Source: Streptococcus infantis SK970
GTDB lineage: Bacteria; Bacillota; Bacilli; Lactobacillales; Streptococcaceae
Assembly: GCA_000223255.2 (NCBI GenBank)
Contig: AFUT01000001.1
Coordinates: 434,001-498,000, forward strand
Length of the DNA: 64,000 nucleotides
Direction: 5' to 3'
Both the position numbers and the translations under genes were made by a program. The notes under the pieces are model-generated. The model did no database searches and had not been told where the DNA came from. It saw only the letters and a list, made by a program, of their open reading frames with translations. Shown here piece by piece: positions 1 through 9,803 of this stretch; positions within the stretch are counted from its first letter, which is position 1, and the number at the start of each line of letters is the position of its first letter.

Positions 1-1
1 T

Positions 2-376
2 AGAAAATCAATTGCTTCTTATGAAGAACTTTATCAAACCTACCCTGAGTTACAAGGAAATCTTGAAGTAATTGCAGAACAAGCAGATTTTTACGATCAG
101 GATTTAAAGGTTATTCTTTATAAAAACCACCTTATTACCTATTTCAAAGGAACTCAAGCAATCAATCTAAATAATGTTCAACAGCTCTATCTGGTCTCAA
201 CAACATACCAACGTAATCTCATCAGAAATAAAATTTATCAATTGTGCTATATTATCAAGGATGACAAAAAGAAACATTACTTAACTATTAAAACTACTAA
301 GACAGTTCAAGAACAATTGGATGAACTCTGGGATCTTATCATGGAGAAATTCCCAGATATTCATATCGGAGTTTAA
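2..376 (+). CDS. C-terminal part of an unidentified protein (truncated by window start)
   Basis: An open frame runs from the window edge to a TAA at 374-376, about 124 residues, with no in-window start needed. It is rich in Tyr, Lys and Leu and ends in a segment like WDLIMEKFPDIHIGV. I do not recognise the family. The ORF ends a few bases before a clear hairpin terminator, which supports it as the 3' end of a real gene. No membrane segment or signal is visible in the part present. Confidence 0.6.
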   Translation, partial: RKSIASYEELYQTYPELQGNLEVIAEQADFYDQDLKVILYKNHLITYFKGTQAINLNNVQQLYLVSTTYQRNLIRNKIYQLCYIIKDDKKKHYLTIKTTKTVQEQLDELWDLIMEKFPDIHIGV

Positions 377-379
377 AAC

Positions 380-405
380 CAAGCATCGATTATCGATGCT
401 TTTTT
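380..405 (+). terminator. Rho-independent terminator after the partial first gene
   Basis: AAGCATCGA is followed by a very short loop and TCGATGCTT, then a T-run. It separates the upstream gene from the adcAII promoter. Confidence 0.7.
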
Positions 406-433
406 AGAAAAAAGAAAAAATGAGATTTATCAG

Positions 434-498
434 TTGACATCTTAAATTTTAAGGTGTAGAATGTTTACTAGTTAATTAAACGGTTAAACACTAGTTAA
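434..498 (+). promoter_or_regulatory. adcAII promoter with AdcR-like zinc operator
   Basis: TTGACA (434-439), a 17 bp spacer and TAGAAT (457-462) form a sigma-A promoter. Downstream are overlapping AdcR-like boxes: TTTACTAGTTAA (464-475), TTAAACGGTTAA (476-487) and a weaker ACTAGTTAA half (490-498). The first two each differ by one base from the TTAACYRGTTAA consensus I recall for the MarR-family zinc regulator AdcR. The boxes lie at the start site, so zinc-dependent repression of adcAII-pht is expected. AdcR control of this operon is known in pneumococcus; here it is inferred from sequence. Confidence 0.75.
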
Positions 499-507
499 GG
501 AGTTGTG

Positions 508-1437
508 ATGAAAAAAAGAAGAGTCCTGTGGCTTGTAATTGCCTTGTTTGCTTTTTTCTTAGGAGCTTGTGGACAAAAATCTAGTCAAGATAATAGCAGT
601 GAAGCTAAGGGGATGAAGATTGTGACAAGTTTTTACCCTGTCTATGCCATGGTCAAAGAAATTTCTGGCGATTTGAATGATGTTCGGATGATTCAGTCGA
701 GTTCCGGTATTCATTCCTACGAACCATCTGCAAATGATATTGCAGCCATCTATGATTCCGATGTTTTTGTTTATCATTCTCATACCTTAGAGTCATGGGC
801 GGGAAGTTTGGATCCAAGCCTACAAAAGTCCAAGGTAAAGGTTTTAGAAGCATCTGAAGGAATGTCCTTGGAGCGCGTGCCTGGATTAGAAGATATGCAG
901 GCTGGAGAAGGGATTGATGAAAAGACCTTGTACGATCCTCACACTTGGTTAGATCCTGAAAAGGTTGCAGAAGAAGCACAGATAATTGCTGATAAGTTAT
1001 CCGAACTGGACAGTGCCAACAAGGATACCTATCAGAAAAATGCACAGAACTTTAGTGCTAAAGCTCATGATTTGACAAAGAAATACCAACCCATCTTTGA
1101 AAAAGCTAATCAAAAGACATTTGTGACCCAACACACAGCCTTTTCATATTTAGCAAAACGATTTGGACTAAATCAGCTTGGTATTGCAGGAATATCTCCT
1201 GATCAAGAACCAAGTCCAAGACAATTGACTGAAATCCAGGAATTTGTAAAGACTTATAAGGTCAAAACCATCTTTACAGAGAGTAATGCTTCATCAAAGG
1301 TAGCTGATACCCTTGTCAAATCAACAGGTGTGACTCTTAAAACGCTAAACCCTTTAGAGGCTGACCCACAAAATGACAAGTCTTACTTGGAAAATTTAGA
1401 AGAAAATTTGGCAATTTTAGCTCAAGAATTGAAATGA
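508..1437 (+). CDS. adcAII: Zinc-binding ABC transporter lipoprotein AdcAII (Lmb family)
   Basis: This extracellular solute-binding lipoprotein captures Zn2+ and hands it to the AdcBC permease. A signal peptide ends in lipobox LGAC near residue 21. The metal-site neighbourhoods of the cluster A-I family are present: HSYEPS, DPHTWLDP, TQHTAFSYLAKRFG and FTESNAS. There is no His-rich loop, which is typical of AdcAII rather than AdcA. Length (309 aa) fits the family. ATG 508 is chosen over an in-frame GTG at 505 because AAGGAG lies at proper distance. It is followed 7 bp later by the Pht gene, the usual two-gene zinc operon, behind AdcR-like boxes. Confidence 0.93.
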   Translation: MKKRRVLWLVIALFAFFLGACGQKSSQDNSSEAKGMKIVTSFYPVYAMVKEISGDLNDVRMIQSSSGIHSYEPSANDIAAIYDSDVFVYHSHTLESWAGSLDPSLQKSKVKVLEASEGMSLERVPGLEDMQAGEGIDEKTLYDPHTWLDPEKVAEEAQIIADKLSELDSANKDTYQKNAQNFSAKAHDLTKKYQPIFEKANQKTFVTQHTAFSYLAKRFGLNQLGIAGISPDQEPSPRQLTEIQEFVKTYKVKTIFTESNASSKVADTLVKSTGVTLKTLNPLEADPQNDKSYLENLEENLAILAQELK

Positions 1438-1444
1438 GGAGATT

Positions 1445-4400
1445 ATGAAGATTAATAAAAAATATTTAGCAGGATCTGCAGTGGTTCTTGCCTTAAGTGT
1501 CTGCGCTTACGTTTTAAATCAACATCAAGCGCCTGAGAAAAAAGATGACAACCGTGTATCCTATGTTGATGGGAAAGAGTCGGATGCTAAAAAGAATGAA
1601 ACTCTGACACCTGATCAAGTCAACCAAAAAGAAGGAATAGAAGCTGAACAGATTGTTACTAAGATTACAGATCAAGGCTATGTGACTTCTCACGGTGACC
1701 ATTTCCATTTCTACAATGGTAAGGTGCCTTTTGATGCCATCTTTAGTGAAGAATTGGTCATGAAGGATCCAAACTATAAACTAAGTGATGGAGATATTGT
1801 CAATGAGATTAAAGGTGGCTATATCATCAAGGTGGATGGCAAATATTATGTCTATCTTAAAGATGCTAGTCACACAGATAATATTCGTACCAAAGACCAA
1901 ATCGAGAAACAAAAACAAGAACACACATCAGATAGTAGTAGTACAAGTAATGAAGTTATTGTTGCACGAGCACAAGGTCGATATACAACTGACGACGGTT
2001 ACGTCTTTAATGCTACAGATATTATTGAAGATACAGGTGACGCTTATATAGTTCCTCATGGTGGCCATTATCATTACGTTCCTAAGAGTGCTCTATCTTC
2101 AAGTGAATTGGCTGCCGCTCAAGCTTATTTAGCTACTAGATCTAGCCAGCCAAGTTTAACAGACTACAAACCGAATCCAAGTGTTGAACCAAGTCATCAA
2201 GTAGAGAAACCAGCTACAAGCAATCCAGTACAAGAAGAAAATAATCTTCAAAAACTTCTAGAACAGCTTTACGCTTTACCAGTTAGTCAACGCTATAAAG
2301 AATCTGATGGTTTGGTATTTGACCCAGCTAAAATTACCAGTCGTACGGCTAATGGAGTAGCTATCCCTCATGGAAATCACTACCATTTCATCCCTTATAG
2401 CAGTTTATCTGCTTTGGAGCAAAAGATTGCACGTTTGATACCACTTTCGGGTCTAGTAACACCATCAAATCCTGTAGAAACTCCAAGTAAAGCAAACGAA
2501 GACCACGACCATGGCCACGAAGATGTCAATCATCATCACGAAGAAGACCATGACCACGATCATGCTAATCATCATCACGAAGAAGAGCATGATCATGACT
2601 TCGCAGCTGATCGAGTGATTAGTGAGGACGACCAAGGTTTCGTAGTTTCACATGGAGACCACAATCATTATTTTTACAAGAAAGATTTGACGGCTCAACA
2701 GATTAAAGAAGCTCAGGAACACTTGAAAGGTAAAACCGAAGTTAAACCTAATCCATCAGATGAGCAGCATGATGAAGAGGGGCATGATCACCACCATGGT
2801 GAAGAGCACAATCACGGATTTGATGCTGACCGAGTGATTAGTGAGGACGACCAAGGTTTCGTAGTTTCACATGGAGACCACAATCATTATTTTTACAAGA
2901 AAGATTTGACGGCTCAACAGATTAAAGAAGCTCAGGAACACTTGAAAGGTAAAACCGAATTTAAACCTAATCCATCAGATGAGCACCATGATGAAGAGGG
3001 GCATGATCACCACCATGGTGAAGACCACGATCACGGATTCGATGCTGACCGAGTGATAAGTGAAGATGAGCAAGGTTTTGTCGTTTCACATGGAGACCAC
3101 AATCATTATTTTTACAAGAAAGATTTATCAGCAGAGCAGATTAAGGCTGCACAAGACCATCTTCATGGCTATCAGCAGACAGAACTTGTTAAACCTCTTG
3201 CCAAGACGGTTGAAAGTTTCTCTCGTGATGCCAGCGATGAAGAAAAAATAGCTTATATTTCTAAAACATATGGCGTTCCTCTTGAGGCTATCAGAATTTC
3301 AAATGGATTCTTTGTATTTGGTAATCCAGATCAGGCTTATGACCCAACTCACATTCACCCTTACGCCGTTCGTAAGGAACACGTTCGTATTCCGCTTCAA
3401 ACAGGTGATGCAGAGCTTGATTTCCTAAATGAACTCTATACAACTGCTCTACGTGATGGTGTTTCACCTTATAGCTTGCAGGTTGAAAATGGTAGTTTCG
3501 TCATTCCTCATGGTGACCATAACCACTATATTAAAGTTCAAACCAAGGGCTATGAAGTGGCTCTAAAAAATAAAATTCCTGCCTTGCAATCTAACTACCG
3601 ACCAGGAGCTTTTGATGAAGCGACTGTTCAAAATAAGGTTGATCAACTTCTAGCAGAAAGTCGTGAAGTTTACAAGGATAAACCAATTCAACAAAGACAA
3701 ATTGAGCTTGCTTTGGGACAATTCTCTGAAAATATGAAGAAGCTCTCAACCAACTCTACAGCTGGTTATCTGGCTGCTTTGGATTTGTTTGATAAGCAGT
3801 ATATTCACATTGACTCAAGTGTCAAACCAACAGAAATCAGTCCTTTAGACAAGAAATATCAAGCTTTAGTAGATAAGATTAATACTTTAGACACAGATGC
3901 TTATGGACTTCCTAAGAAGGATTTATTGACTCAGCTTCAAGAAAATAAACTTGCCCAAGATGAAGCAGGTTTAGATGCAGTTGAAGCTAAGTTACAAGCT
4001 TTGCAGGATTTTAATGACCGTACTGGTGTTACGACAGTCGAATACATCAAGTATTTCTACCAACATCTATCTGACGGTCGCTTAAATGACAAGTTACGAG
4101 ATAAAGTTGCTAACCTAACGTGGACACTTTATCAGTCACAATCCTTCCTTAAGGCAACTGACTTGAACAAACTCTTCCCAGAAATCTATCAAACAAAACT
4201 GGAAGTGGAAGAAGCGCTCAAAAATGAGCCAGTTGCAAGCAAGGCTTCTGAAACAATCTTAGATACTGAAAAAGTGGATGGGCATAGTGCTAAAACTGCA
4301 GTCTATGAGTTCTTGAAAGGTTTGTATGATGATATCAAACCTGAGGAACAAAGCAATCATGTCTTAAAAGGTCAGGTAGAAGGTCTTGTAACAAAAGCTG

Positions 4401-4912
4401 ATGAATTGGTGAATCAAGTCAAAGAAGAAGGCGTAAAAGCTTCACTCGCTGACGAAGTGAAAAATCTAAAGGCAGCTTTGGAGAAAGAAGACGCAGACCT
4501 TGATGAATTAAATACACAGGTTCAAGATCTTTTGAAACGTATTTCACTAACAATCCAAAATGAACGTGATAATTCTAAACAAGACCCAGAGGTTTTAGTT
4601 CTCTATCAAAAATTATATAACGGAGTCCTTGCCCTCCATACTTATTTGGAAATGAATAATGGTTCTGATGCGGACTTTGATAAAGTAGATGCCTTGTTTG
4701 ATAAACTAAGTGCAGCAAGCAAAGACAAGCAAGCTCTTCTAGCTCTTGCTCAAGAAATTGTCTCGTTAAACCAAGAATTTCAATCTAAAGTCAAGCCAGC
4801 TGAAACTAGCACCGAATTAACAAGTGAAGAATCAAGTTCACATTCAACAACTACAACTCCTGAAACAACAACTGAACTGAATCCTGAATCAACAGGAAAA
4901 GTAGCAGAATAA
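1445..4912 (+). CDS. Pneumococcal histidine triad (Pht) family surface protein, enlarged
   Basis: Pht proteins are surface-attached zinc-binding proteins that supply AdcAII and interact with complement factors. The 1155 aa product starts with a signal peptide containing LSVC. It has seven HxxHxH triads near residues 83, 205, 309, 403, 476, 549 and 689. Triads 4-6 sit in tandem 73-residue repeats (219 bp at DNA level) separated by very His/Asp/Glu-rich linkers. The C-terminal third is predicted helical and ends in a Ser/Thr-rich tail. It is longer than PhtD or PhtE as I remember them (about 840-1040 aa). The position after adcAII matches phtD, but I cannot assign an exact orthologue. It is co-transcribed with adcAII and has its own GGAG site. 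Confidence 0.9.
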   Translation: MKINKKYLAGSAVVLALSVCAYVLNQHQAPEKKDDNRVSYVDGKESDAKKNETLTPDQVNQKEGIEAEQIVTKITDQGYVTSHGDHFHFYNGKVPFDAIFSEELVMKDPNYKLSDGDIVNEIKGGYIIKVDGKYYVYLKDASHTDNIRTKDQIEKQKQEHTSDSSSTSNEVIVARAQGRYTTDDGYVFNATDIIEDTGDAYIVPHGGHYHYVPKSALSSSELAAAQAYLATRSSQPSLTDYKPNPSVEPSHQVEKPATSNPVQEENNLQKLLEQLYALPVSQRYKESDGLVFDPAKITSRTANGVAIPHGNHYHFIPYSSLSALEQKIARLIPLSGLVTPSNPVETPSKANEDHDHGHEDVNHHHEEDHDHDHANHHHEEEHDHDFAADRVISEDDQGFVVSHGDHNHYFYKKDLTAQQIKEAQEHLKGKTEVKPNPSDEQHDEEGHDHHHGEEHNHGFDADRVISEDDQGFVVSHGDHNHYFYKKDLTAQQIKEAQEHLKGKTEFKPNPSDEHHDEEGHDHHHGEDHDHGFDADRVISEDEQGFVVSHGDHNHYFYKKDLSAEQIKAAQDHLHGYQQTELVKPLAKTVESFSRDASDEEKIAYISKTYGVPLEAIRISNGFFVFGNPDQAYDPTHIHPYAVRKEHVRIPLQTGDAELDFLNELYTTALRDGVSPYSLQVENGSFVIPHGDHNHYIKVQTKGYEVALKNKIPALQSNYRPGAFDEATVQNKVDQLLAESREVYKDKPIQQRQIELALGQFSENMKKLSTNSTAGYLAALDLFDKQYIHIDSSVKPTEISPLDKKYQALVDKINTLDTDAYGLPKKDLLTQLQENKLAQDEAGLDAVEAKLQALQDFNDRTGVTTVEYIKYFYQHLSDGRLNDKLRDKVANLTWTLYQSQSFLKATDLNKLFPEIYQTKLEVEEALKNEPVASKASETILDTEKVDGHSAKTAVYEFLKGLYDDIKPEEQSNHVLKGQVEGLVTKADELVNQVKEEGVKASLADEVKNLKAALEKEDADLDELNTQVQDLLKRISLTIQNERDNSKQDPEVLVLYQKLYNGVLALHTYLEMNNGSDADFDKVDALFDKLSAASKDKQALLALAQEIVSLNQEFQSKVKPAETSTELTSEESSSHSTTTTPETTTELNPESTGKVAE
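2605..3160 (+). repeat. 219-bp tandem repeat inside the Pht gene
   Basis: The block CGAGTGAT...GGTTT...CATGGAGACCACAATCAT recurs at 2612, 2831 and 3050, an exact 219 bp (73 codon) period. Copies 1 and 2 are almost identical at nucleotide level and copy 3 diverges after the triad. Each unit carries one HGDHNH triad plus a GHDHHHGEE-type acidic histidine linker. The near-identity suggests recent duplication and a copy number that can vary. Confidence 0.9.
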
Positions 4913-4915
4913 GCA

Positions 4916-5098
4916 AAGAGGCTGGGACAAAAGTCCTGGCCTCTCAATTGTCTTTGGATTGTCAAGCAAGACGCAGTGGTTGAGTGGACTCTACTACGCT
5001 GATTTCATCAGCTTTTACAGCCCTACTCAACTGTGCGGAGGTGGGACGACGAAATCGAATTCTAACGAATTACCGATTTCTGTCCCACTCTCTTTTTT
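4916..5098 (+). repeat. Interspersed intergenic repeat, copy 1 (~182 bp)
   Basis: Nearly identical to 14508-14689. Its ends are imperfect inverted repeats (GAGGCTGGGACA at the left, TGTCCCACTCTC at the right), and a GAGGC...GCCTC hairpin sits at the left end. No ORF is conserved in it. It lies between the convergent Pht gene and pepT and overlaps the pepT stop by its T-run, so it may act as a bidirectional terminator. It looks like a MITE-type element; it is not recognisably BOX or RUP. Confidence 0.8.
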
Positions 5099-6320
5099 AG
5101 TCTTTATAAGCTATAATTCCAATGATAGTATCAACTGCACGTTCCATGGTTTGAAGACTGACATATTCAAAACGTCCGTGCATATTTTCGCCACCAGCGA
5201 AGATATTTGGAGTAGGAATTCCCATGAAGGAAATCTTAGAACCGTCTGTTCCACCGCGGATAGGCTCGATAATTGGTGTAATATCAAGACTTTCCATCAC
5301 TGCTTTAGCAATGGTAACAGGAGTCATATCCTTTTCGATAACTTCTTTCATGTTGTAGTATTGGTCTGTCAAAGTCAGGCTTACACGATCACTGCCAAGT
5401 TCTTGGTTCATCTTGTCAGCAATAGCTTGCATTGCAGCTTTACGCGCTTCAAAGGTTTCTTTTTCGAAGTCACGAATGATGTAGCTGGCTCGCGCTTCCT
5501 CAACAGTACCCGTAACATCCATGAGATGGTAGAATCCTTGGTAACACTCAGTCAACTCAGGTCGATCACCAGCTGGAAGTTGGTTGTGGAAATCAATCGC
5601 CAACTGAAGGGCGTTAACCATTTGTCCTTTGGCTGTTCCAGGGTGAAGATTACGACCTTGGAAATGGAGTTCAGCACCCGCAGCAGAGAAGGTTTCGTAT
5701 TGCAATTCCCCAAGAGGTCCGCCATCAACTGTATAAGCAAAGTCAACATTGAAGTCCTCTGCATCAAATTTATTGGCACCAACACCAATCTCTTCATCAG
5801 GTCCAAAGCCGACACGGATTTCGCAGTGTTTAATCTCAGGATGAGCAGTCAAGTATTCGATAGCTGTCATGATTTCAGCGATACCAGATTTGTCATCAGC
5901 ACCGAGAAGTGTAGTCCCATCAGTTGTAACCAAGGTTTGCCCTAGATATTTCTCTAAACTCTTAAAATCAGCAGGATCTAATTTGAAACCAGAATTCCCA
6001 AGTTCGATAACCCCCCCATCGTAGTTTTCAATAACTTGCGGGTTAATATCTTCAGCGTTAAAATCGGCTGTATCCATGTGGGAGATAAAACCAATCTTAC
6101 GAGTCAAACTAGGATCATTAGCTGGAAGAGTACCGATAGCAAAACCGTTTGGTAGATAGTAGACGTTTTGCAAACCGACACGCTTCATCTCTGGGATGAG
6201 AACATTAGTGGCAAAGTCGACTTGACTTTGAGTACTTGGTGTTGTCGTTGAGTGTTCGTCAGAACGTGTATTGACTTTGACATAGGTCAAGAAGCGTTCT
6301 AGTAATGTAGGGTATTTCAT
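5097..6320 (-). CDS. pepT: Peptidase T (tripeptidase, M20B)
   Basis: A cytosolic zinc aminotripeptidase that removes N-terminal residues from tripeptides. The 407 aa product has M20 metal-site motifs: SHMDTADF, a [12 protein letters not shown] segment, [11 protein letters not shown] with the catalytic Glu, and [10 protein letters not shown], plus C-terminal [11 protein letters not shown] with the last metal His. ATG 6320 is preferred over ATG 6323 because of spacing from AGGAG. The gene is convergent with the Pht gene. It lies downstream of mnmE on the same strand with only 21 bp between them, so co-transcription is plausible. Confidence 0.95.
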   Translation of the reverse strand: MKYPTLLERFLTYVKVNTRSDEHSTTTPSTQSQVDFATNVLIPEMKRVGLQNVYYLPNGFAIGTLPANDPSLTRKIGFISHMDTADFNAEDINPQVIENYDGGVIELGNSGFKLDPADFKSLEKYLGQTLVTTDGTTLLGADDKSGIAEIMTAIEYLTAHPEIKHCEIRVGFGPDEEIGVGANKFDAEDFNVDFAYTVDGGPLGELQYETFSAAGAELHFQGRNLHPGTAKGQMVNALQLAIDFHNQLPAGDRPELTECYQGFYHLMDVTGTVEEARASYIIRDFEKETFEARKAAMQAIADKMNQELGSDRVSLTLTDQYYNMKEVIEKDMTPVTIAKAVMESLDITPIIEPIRGGTDGSKISFMGIPTPNIFAGGENMHGRFEYVSLQTMERAVDTIIGIIAYKD

Positions 6321-6341
6321 CATAACTCCTTTTTATAATTT

Positions 6342-7715
6342 TTATTTACCTAAACAGAATTGGCTAAACAATTGAGTAATAAGCTCATCAGGTGCAGCAT
6401 CACCAGTGATTTCTCCGAGAATTTCCCAAGTGCGGGTCAAATCAACTTGAAGCAAATCAACTGGCATGCCCAGTTCAAGTCCTTCATTAACTGCTTGCAA
6501 GCTTTCAACAGCCTTTTCAATTAAAGAAATATGACGGGCATTAGACAAGTAAGTAGCATCTTGTTCAACCAAGCCAGCATTTTCAAAGAAAAGGTCGTTG
6601 ATTCGTTCTTCAATCTTATCAATGTTTTGATTTTTAAGGACTGAAATACGGATGACATCTTCTGGAAGTTCGTCAGTTTCAATAGCCTCAGGCAGGTCAG
6701 TTTTGTTTAGAAGGATGATACGGTTGGTATCTTGACTAATTTCAAGAAGTTGTCGGTCTTGTGCAGTTAGAGGTTCACTAGCGTTTAGTACTAGTAGTAC
6801 CAAGTCAGCTTCTTTGAGGGCTTTCTTGGAGCGTTCAACACCGATTTGTTCCACGATATCATCCGTTTCTCGGATACCAGCAGTATCAATCAATTTCAGT
6901 GGCACACCGTTGATATTGACGTATTCTTCGATGACGTCTCGAGTGGTCCCTGCAATATCCGTTACAATGGCCTTATCTTCACGCAGGAGGTTGTTGAGGA
7001 GACTTGATTTCCCAACGTTAGGACGACCTATGATGGCCGTTGAAATTCCTTCGCGGAGAATCTTCCCACGGCGTGCCGTTTTTAGAAGATTGGTCAATAA
7101 TTGTTCAAATTCTAAAGTCTTTTCACGGACAACAGCAGTAGTAGCTTCTTCCACATCGTCATACTCAGGATAGTCGATGTTCACTTCGACTTGTGCCAGA
7201 GTATTGAGAATCTCCTGACGAGTATTGTTAATGAGGTCAGACAGGGATCCATCAAGTTGTTTGACTGCGATATTCATAGCCTTGTCAGTCTTAGCACGAA
7301 TGATATCCATAACAGCTTCAGCCTGAGTCAAGTCTACTCGACCATTGAGGAAGGCACGCTTGGTAAATTCACCAGGTTCTGCCATGCGAGCCCCTTCACG
7401 GATAGCCAATTGCAGGATTTCATTGGTCACGGCAATCCCACCGTGGGTGTTAATCTCGATAATATCCTCACGAGTAAAGGTCTTCGGAGACTTCATAGCC
7501 CCAACCATGACCTCGTCCATAATCTTACCAGTCAAAGGGTCAACAATGTGGCCGTAGTTCAGTGTGTGGCTAGCAACTTTGCTCAAGTCTTTGCCTTTAA
7601 AAATCTTTTGCGCAATGGCAAAACTGTCTGTTCCGCTCAAGCGGACAATACCAATAGCTCCTTCACCAAGTGGGGTCGAGATTGCTACAATGGTATCAAA
7701 TTCACGTGTAATCAT
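6342..7715 (-). CDS. mnmE: tRNA uridine-5-carboxymethylaminomethyl GTPase MnmE (TrmE)
   Basis: Acts with MnmG to modify U34 of certain tRNAs. The 457 aa product has the N-terminal tetrahydrofolate-binding domain ([15 protein letters not shown]), the helical domain, an inserted G domain (G1 [10 protein letters not shown]3 [11 protein letters not shown]4 NKTD) and the C-terminal catalytic CLGK of the C-[ILV]-G-K type. ATG 7715 was chosen over an upstream in-frame ATG at 7751 because AAAGGAA precedes it and the length matches the family. Nothing unusual was seen. Confidence 0.96.
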   Translation of the reverse strand: MITREFDTIVAISTPLGEGAIGIVRLSGTDSFAIAQKIFKGKDLSKVASHTLNYGHIVDPLTGKIMDEVMVGAMKSPKTFTREDIIEINTHGGIAVTNEILQLAIREGARMAEPGEFTKRAFLNGRVDLTQAEAVMDIIRAKTDKAMNIAVKQLDGSLSDLINNTRQEILNTLAQVEVNIDYPEYDDVEEATTAVVREKTLEFEQLLTNLLKTARRGKILREGISTAIIGRPNVGKSSLLNNLLREDKAIVTDIAGTTRDVIEEYVNINGVPLKLIDTAGIRETDDIVEQIGVERSKKALKEADLVLLVLNASEPLTAQDRQLLEISQDTNRIILLNKTDLPEAIETDELPEDVIRISVLKNQNIDKIEERINDLFFENAGLVEQDATYLSNARHISLIEKAVESLQAVNEGLELGMPVDLLQVDLTRTWEILGEITGDAAPDELITQLFSQFCLGK

Positions 7716-7800
7716 TTCATTTCCTTTTAACAAATTATATACAAATATCACTTAAAATTGTAACAAAATATAGCTTTTTATTCAACGAATGCCACTTATA

Positions 7801-7831
7801 AAGAAAAGCCTAAGCAGATTGCTTAAGCTTT
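7801..7831 (-). terminator. Terminator after the tautomerase gene
   Basis: On the minus strand AAGCTTAAGCA, a short loop and TGCTTAGGCTT are followed by TTCTTT. It lies directly downstream of the 4-oxalocrotonate tautomerase stop. Confidence 0.6.
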
Positions 7832-8012
7832 ATTTAGTGCGCATTTCACCTTGTGGGAAATAAGTTCCTTCAGGCATATCGTTAATGATAACGTGAACGG
7901 CTGACTGAGGTGCTCCTGTGTTACGAACAACAGCTTCCGTAACTTCCTTAGCTAGAGCTTTCTTTTGCTCTAGCGTGCGTCCTTCAAATAAATCAATGCG
8001 TACAAATGGCAT
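7830..8012 (-). CDS. 4-oxalocrotonate tautomerase family protein
   Basis: A 60-residue member of the small tautomerase superfamily, starting MPFVRIDLFEGR so that Pro1, the catalytic base after Met removal, is present. The family enzymes assemble as hexamers and catalyse keto-enol isomerisation; the physiological substrate in streptococci is unknown to me. An in-frame upstream start at 8066 is rejected because it would bury Pro1. GGAGG lies upstream of 8012. Divergent from tdk. Confidence 0.9.
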   Translation of the reverse strand: MPFVRIDLFEGRTLEQKKALAKEVTEAVVRNTGAPQSAVHVIINDMPEGTYFPQGEMRTK

Positions 8013-8085
8013 AATTGCGTCCTCCACTAGATATTTGATTTCTTCTATTTTACCACAATTTGGCATTTAAAGCTTTGAGAAAATA

Positions 8086-8094
8086 TGGTATACT
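8086..8094 (+). promoter_or_regulatory. Extended -10 promoter of tdk-prfA-prmC cluster
   Basis: TGG precedes TATACT (8089-8094), an extended -10. A weak TTTAAA-like -35 lies ~17 bp upstream. The position ~40 bp before tdk fits. Confidence 0.5.
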
Positions 8095-8136
8095 AGAATG
8101 TAACAAAAAATTTAGAAACGGACGTGAAATAGAAGC

Positions 8137-8721
8137 ATGGCACAGTTGTATTATCGTTATGGGACCATGAACTCTGGAAAAACCATCGAGATTCTCAAGG
8201 TAGCCTATAACTATGAGGAGCAAGGAAAAGGAGTTGTGATTATGACTTCGGCTCTAGATACGCGTGATGGTGTAGGCTATGTTTCAAGTCGGATTGGGAT
8301 AAAAAGACCAGCAATTGCTATTGACGAAACAACAGATATCTTTGGATTTATCCGAGATTTACCTGAAAAACCTTACTGTGTACTTGTCGATGAAGCCCAA
8401 TTTCTAAAACGTCACCATGTTTACGACCTAGCTCGTGTTGTCGATGAGTTAGACATACCTGTTATGGCATTTGGTTTAAAAAATGACTTTCGCAATGAGC
8501 TTTTTGAAGGTTCTAAACACCTCTTGCTTTTAGCAGATAAGATTGATGAGATAAAGACCATCTGTCAGTATTGCAAGAAAAAAGCGACTATGGTCTTGCG
8601 TACCCAGGACGGACTGCCTGTTTATGATGGTGAACAAATCCAGATTGGTGGTAATGAAACCTATATCTCGGTTTGCCGTAAACATTATTTTGCCCCTGAA
8701 ATCAACAAGGAGAATCAATAA
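8137..8721 (+). CDS. tdk: Thymidine kinase
   Basis: Salvage enzyme that phosphorylates thymidine with ATP. The 194 aa product has the P-loop YGTMNSGKT at residues 7-15, the Walker B-like VLVDEAQFL, and the C-terminal zinc site with CQYCKKKA and a CRKHY pair. Length is normal for type II TK. It starts a tightly packed run, with prfA beginning 2 bp after the tdk stop. Confidence 0.96.
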   Translation: MAQLYYRYGTMNSGKTIEILKVAYNYEEQGKGVVIMTSALDTRDGVGYVSSRIGIKRPAIAIDETTDIFGFIRDLPEKPYCVLVDEAQFLKRHHVYDLARVVDELDIPVMAFGLKNDFRNELFEGSKHLLLLADKIDEIKTICQYCKKKATMVLRTQDGLPVYDGEQIQIGGNETYISVCRKHYFAPEINKENQ

Positions 8722-8723
8722 GA

Positions 8724-9803
8724 ATGAACATCTATGATCAACTACAAGCTGTAGAAGACCGTTATGAAGAATTAGGAGAATTGCTGAGTGACCCAGATGT
8801 GGTCTCTGACACCAAGCGTTTCATGGAGCTTTCAAAAGAAGAAGCTTCAACTCGTGATACCGTAACTGCCTACCGTGAATACAAACAAGTCCTCCAAAAC
8901 ATCATCGACGCTGAAGAAATGATTAAAGAGTCTGGCGGAGATGCTGACTTGGAAGAAATGGCGAAGCAAGAACTCAAGGATGCTAAGGCAGAAAAAGAAG
9001 AGTACGAAGAAAAATTGAAAATCTTGCTTCTTCCAAAGGATCCAAACGATGACAAGAATATCATCCTTGAAATCCGAGGGGCAGCTGGTGGAGACGAAGC
9101 AGCACTTTTTGCTGGAGACCTTCTAACCATGTATCAAAAGTATGCTGAAGCTCAAGGCTGGCGCTTTGAAGTCATGGAAGCCTCAATGAACGGGGTTGGT
9201 GGTTTCAAAGAAGTGGTTGCCATGGTTTCAGGTCAGTCAGTTTACTCTAAGCTTAAGTACGAGTCAGGTGCCCACCGCGTCCAACGTGTCCCTGTGACAG
9301 AAAGCCAAGGTCGTGTCCATACCTCAACAGCGACTGTCCTTGTCATGCCTGAGGTAGAAGAAGTAGAGTACGATATTGATCCAAAAGACCTTCGTGTTGA
9401 TATCTATCACGCATCTGGTGCTGGTGGACAGAACGTCAATAAGGTTGCGACTGCCGTTCGTATTGTTCACTTGCCAACCAATATCAAGGTGGAGATGCAG
9501 GAAGAACGTACCCAGCAGAAAAACCGTGAGAAGGCCATGAAGATCATTCGTGCGCGTGTTGCTGACCACTTTGCACAGATTGCCCAAGATGAACAAGATG
9601 CTGAACGTAAGTCTACTATCGGTACTGGTGATCGTTCAGAGCGTATCCGTACTTATAACTTCCCACAAAACCGTGTAACAGACCATCGTATCGGCTTGAC
9701 TCTACAAAAACTTGATACAATTCTAGCTGGTAAATTGGATGAAGTTGTAGATGCCTTGGTTCTTTATGACCAAACACAAAAACTGGAAGAATTAAACAAA
9801 TAA
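8724..9803 (+). CDS. prfA: Peptide chain release factor 1
   Basis: RF1 recognises UAA/UAG and triggers peptidyl-tRNA hydrolysis. The 359 aa product contains the GGQ motif ([11 protein letters not shown], near residue 234) and the family's C-terminal helical domain. It overlaps the start of prmC, which methylates the GGQ glutamine, so the enzyme and its substrate are encoded together. Confidence 0.97.
   Translation: MNIYDQLQAVEDRYEELGELLSDPDVVSDTKRFMELSKEEASTRDTVTAYREYKQVLQNIIDAEEMIKESGGDADLEEMAKQELKDAKAEKEEYEEKLKILLLPKDPNDDKNIILEIRGAAGGDEAALFAGDLLTMYQKYAEAQGWRFEVMEASMNGVGGFKEVVAMVSGQSVYSKLKYESGAHRVQRVPVTESQGRVHTSTATVLVMPEVEEVEYDIDPKDLRVDIYHASGAGGQNVNKVATAVRIVHLPTNIKVEMQEERTQQKNREKAMKIIRARVADHFAQIAQDEQDAERKSTIGTGDRSERIRTYNFPQNRVTDHRIGLTLQKLDTILAGKLDEVVDALVLYDQTQKLEELNK

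Noticed and set aside
2605-3160. CRISPR-like regular repeats
   Set aside because: The period is 219 bp, it is in frame and encodes Pht repeats; there are no short repeats with unique spacers. No CRISPR array was seen in the window.
4959-5945. Long plus-strand open frame (328 codons) opposite pepT
   Set aside because: It lies wholly antisense to the clear pepT gene and begins inside the intergenic repeat; composition is that of a complementary-strand shadow.
7191-7730. Plus-strand open frame opposite mnmE
   Set aside because: Antisense shadow of the conserved mnmE gene with no ribosome site or family features.
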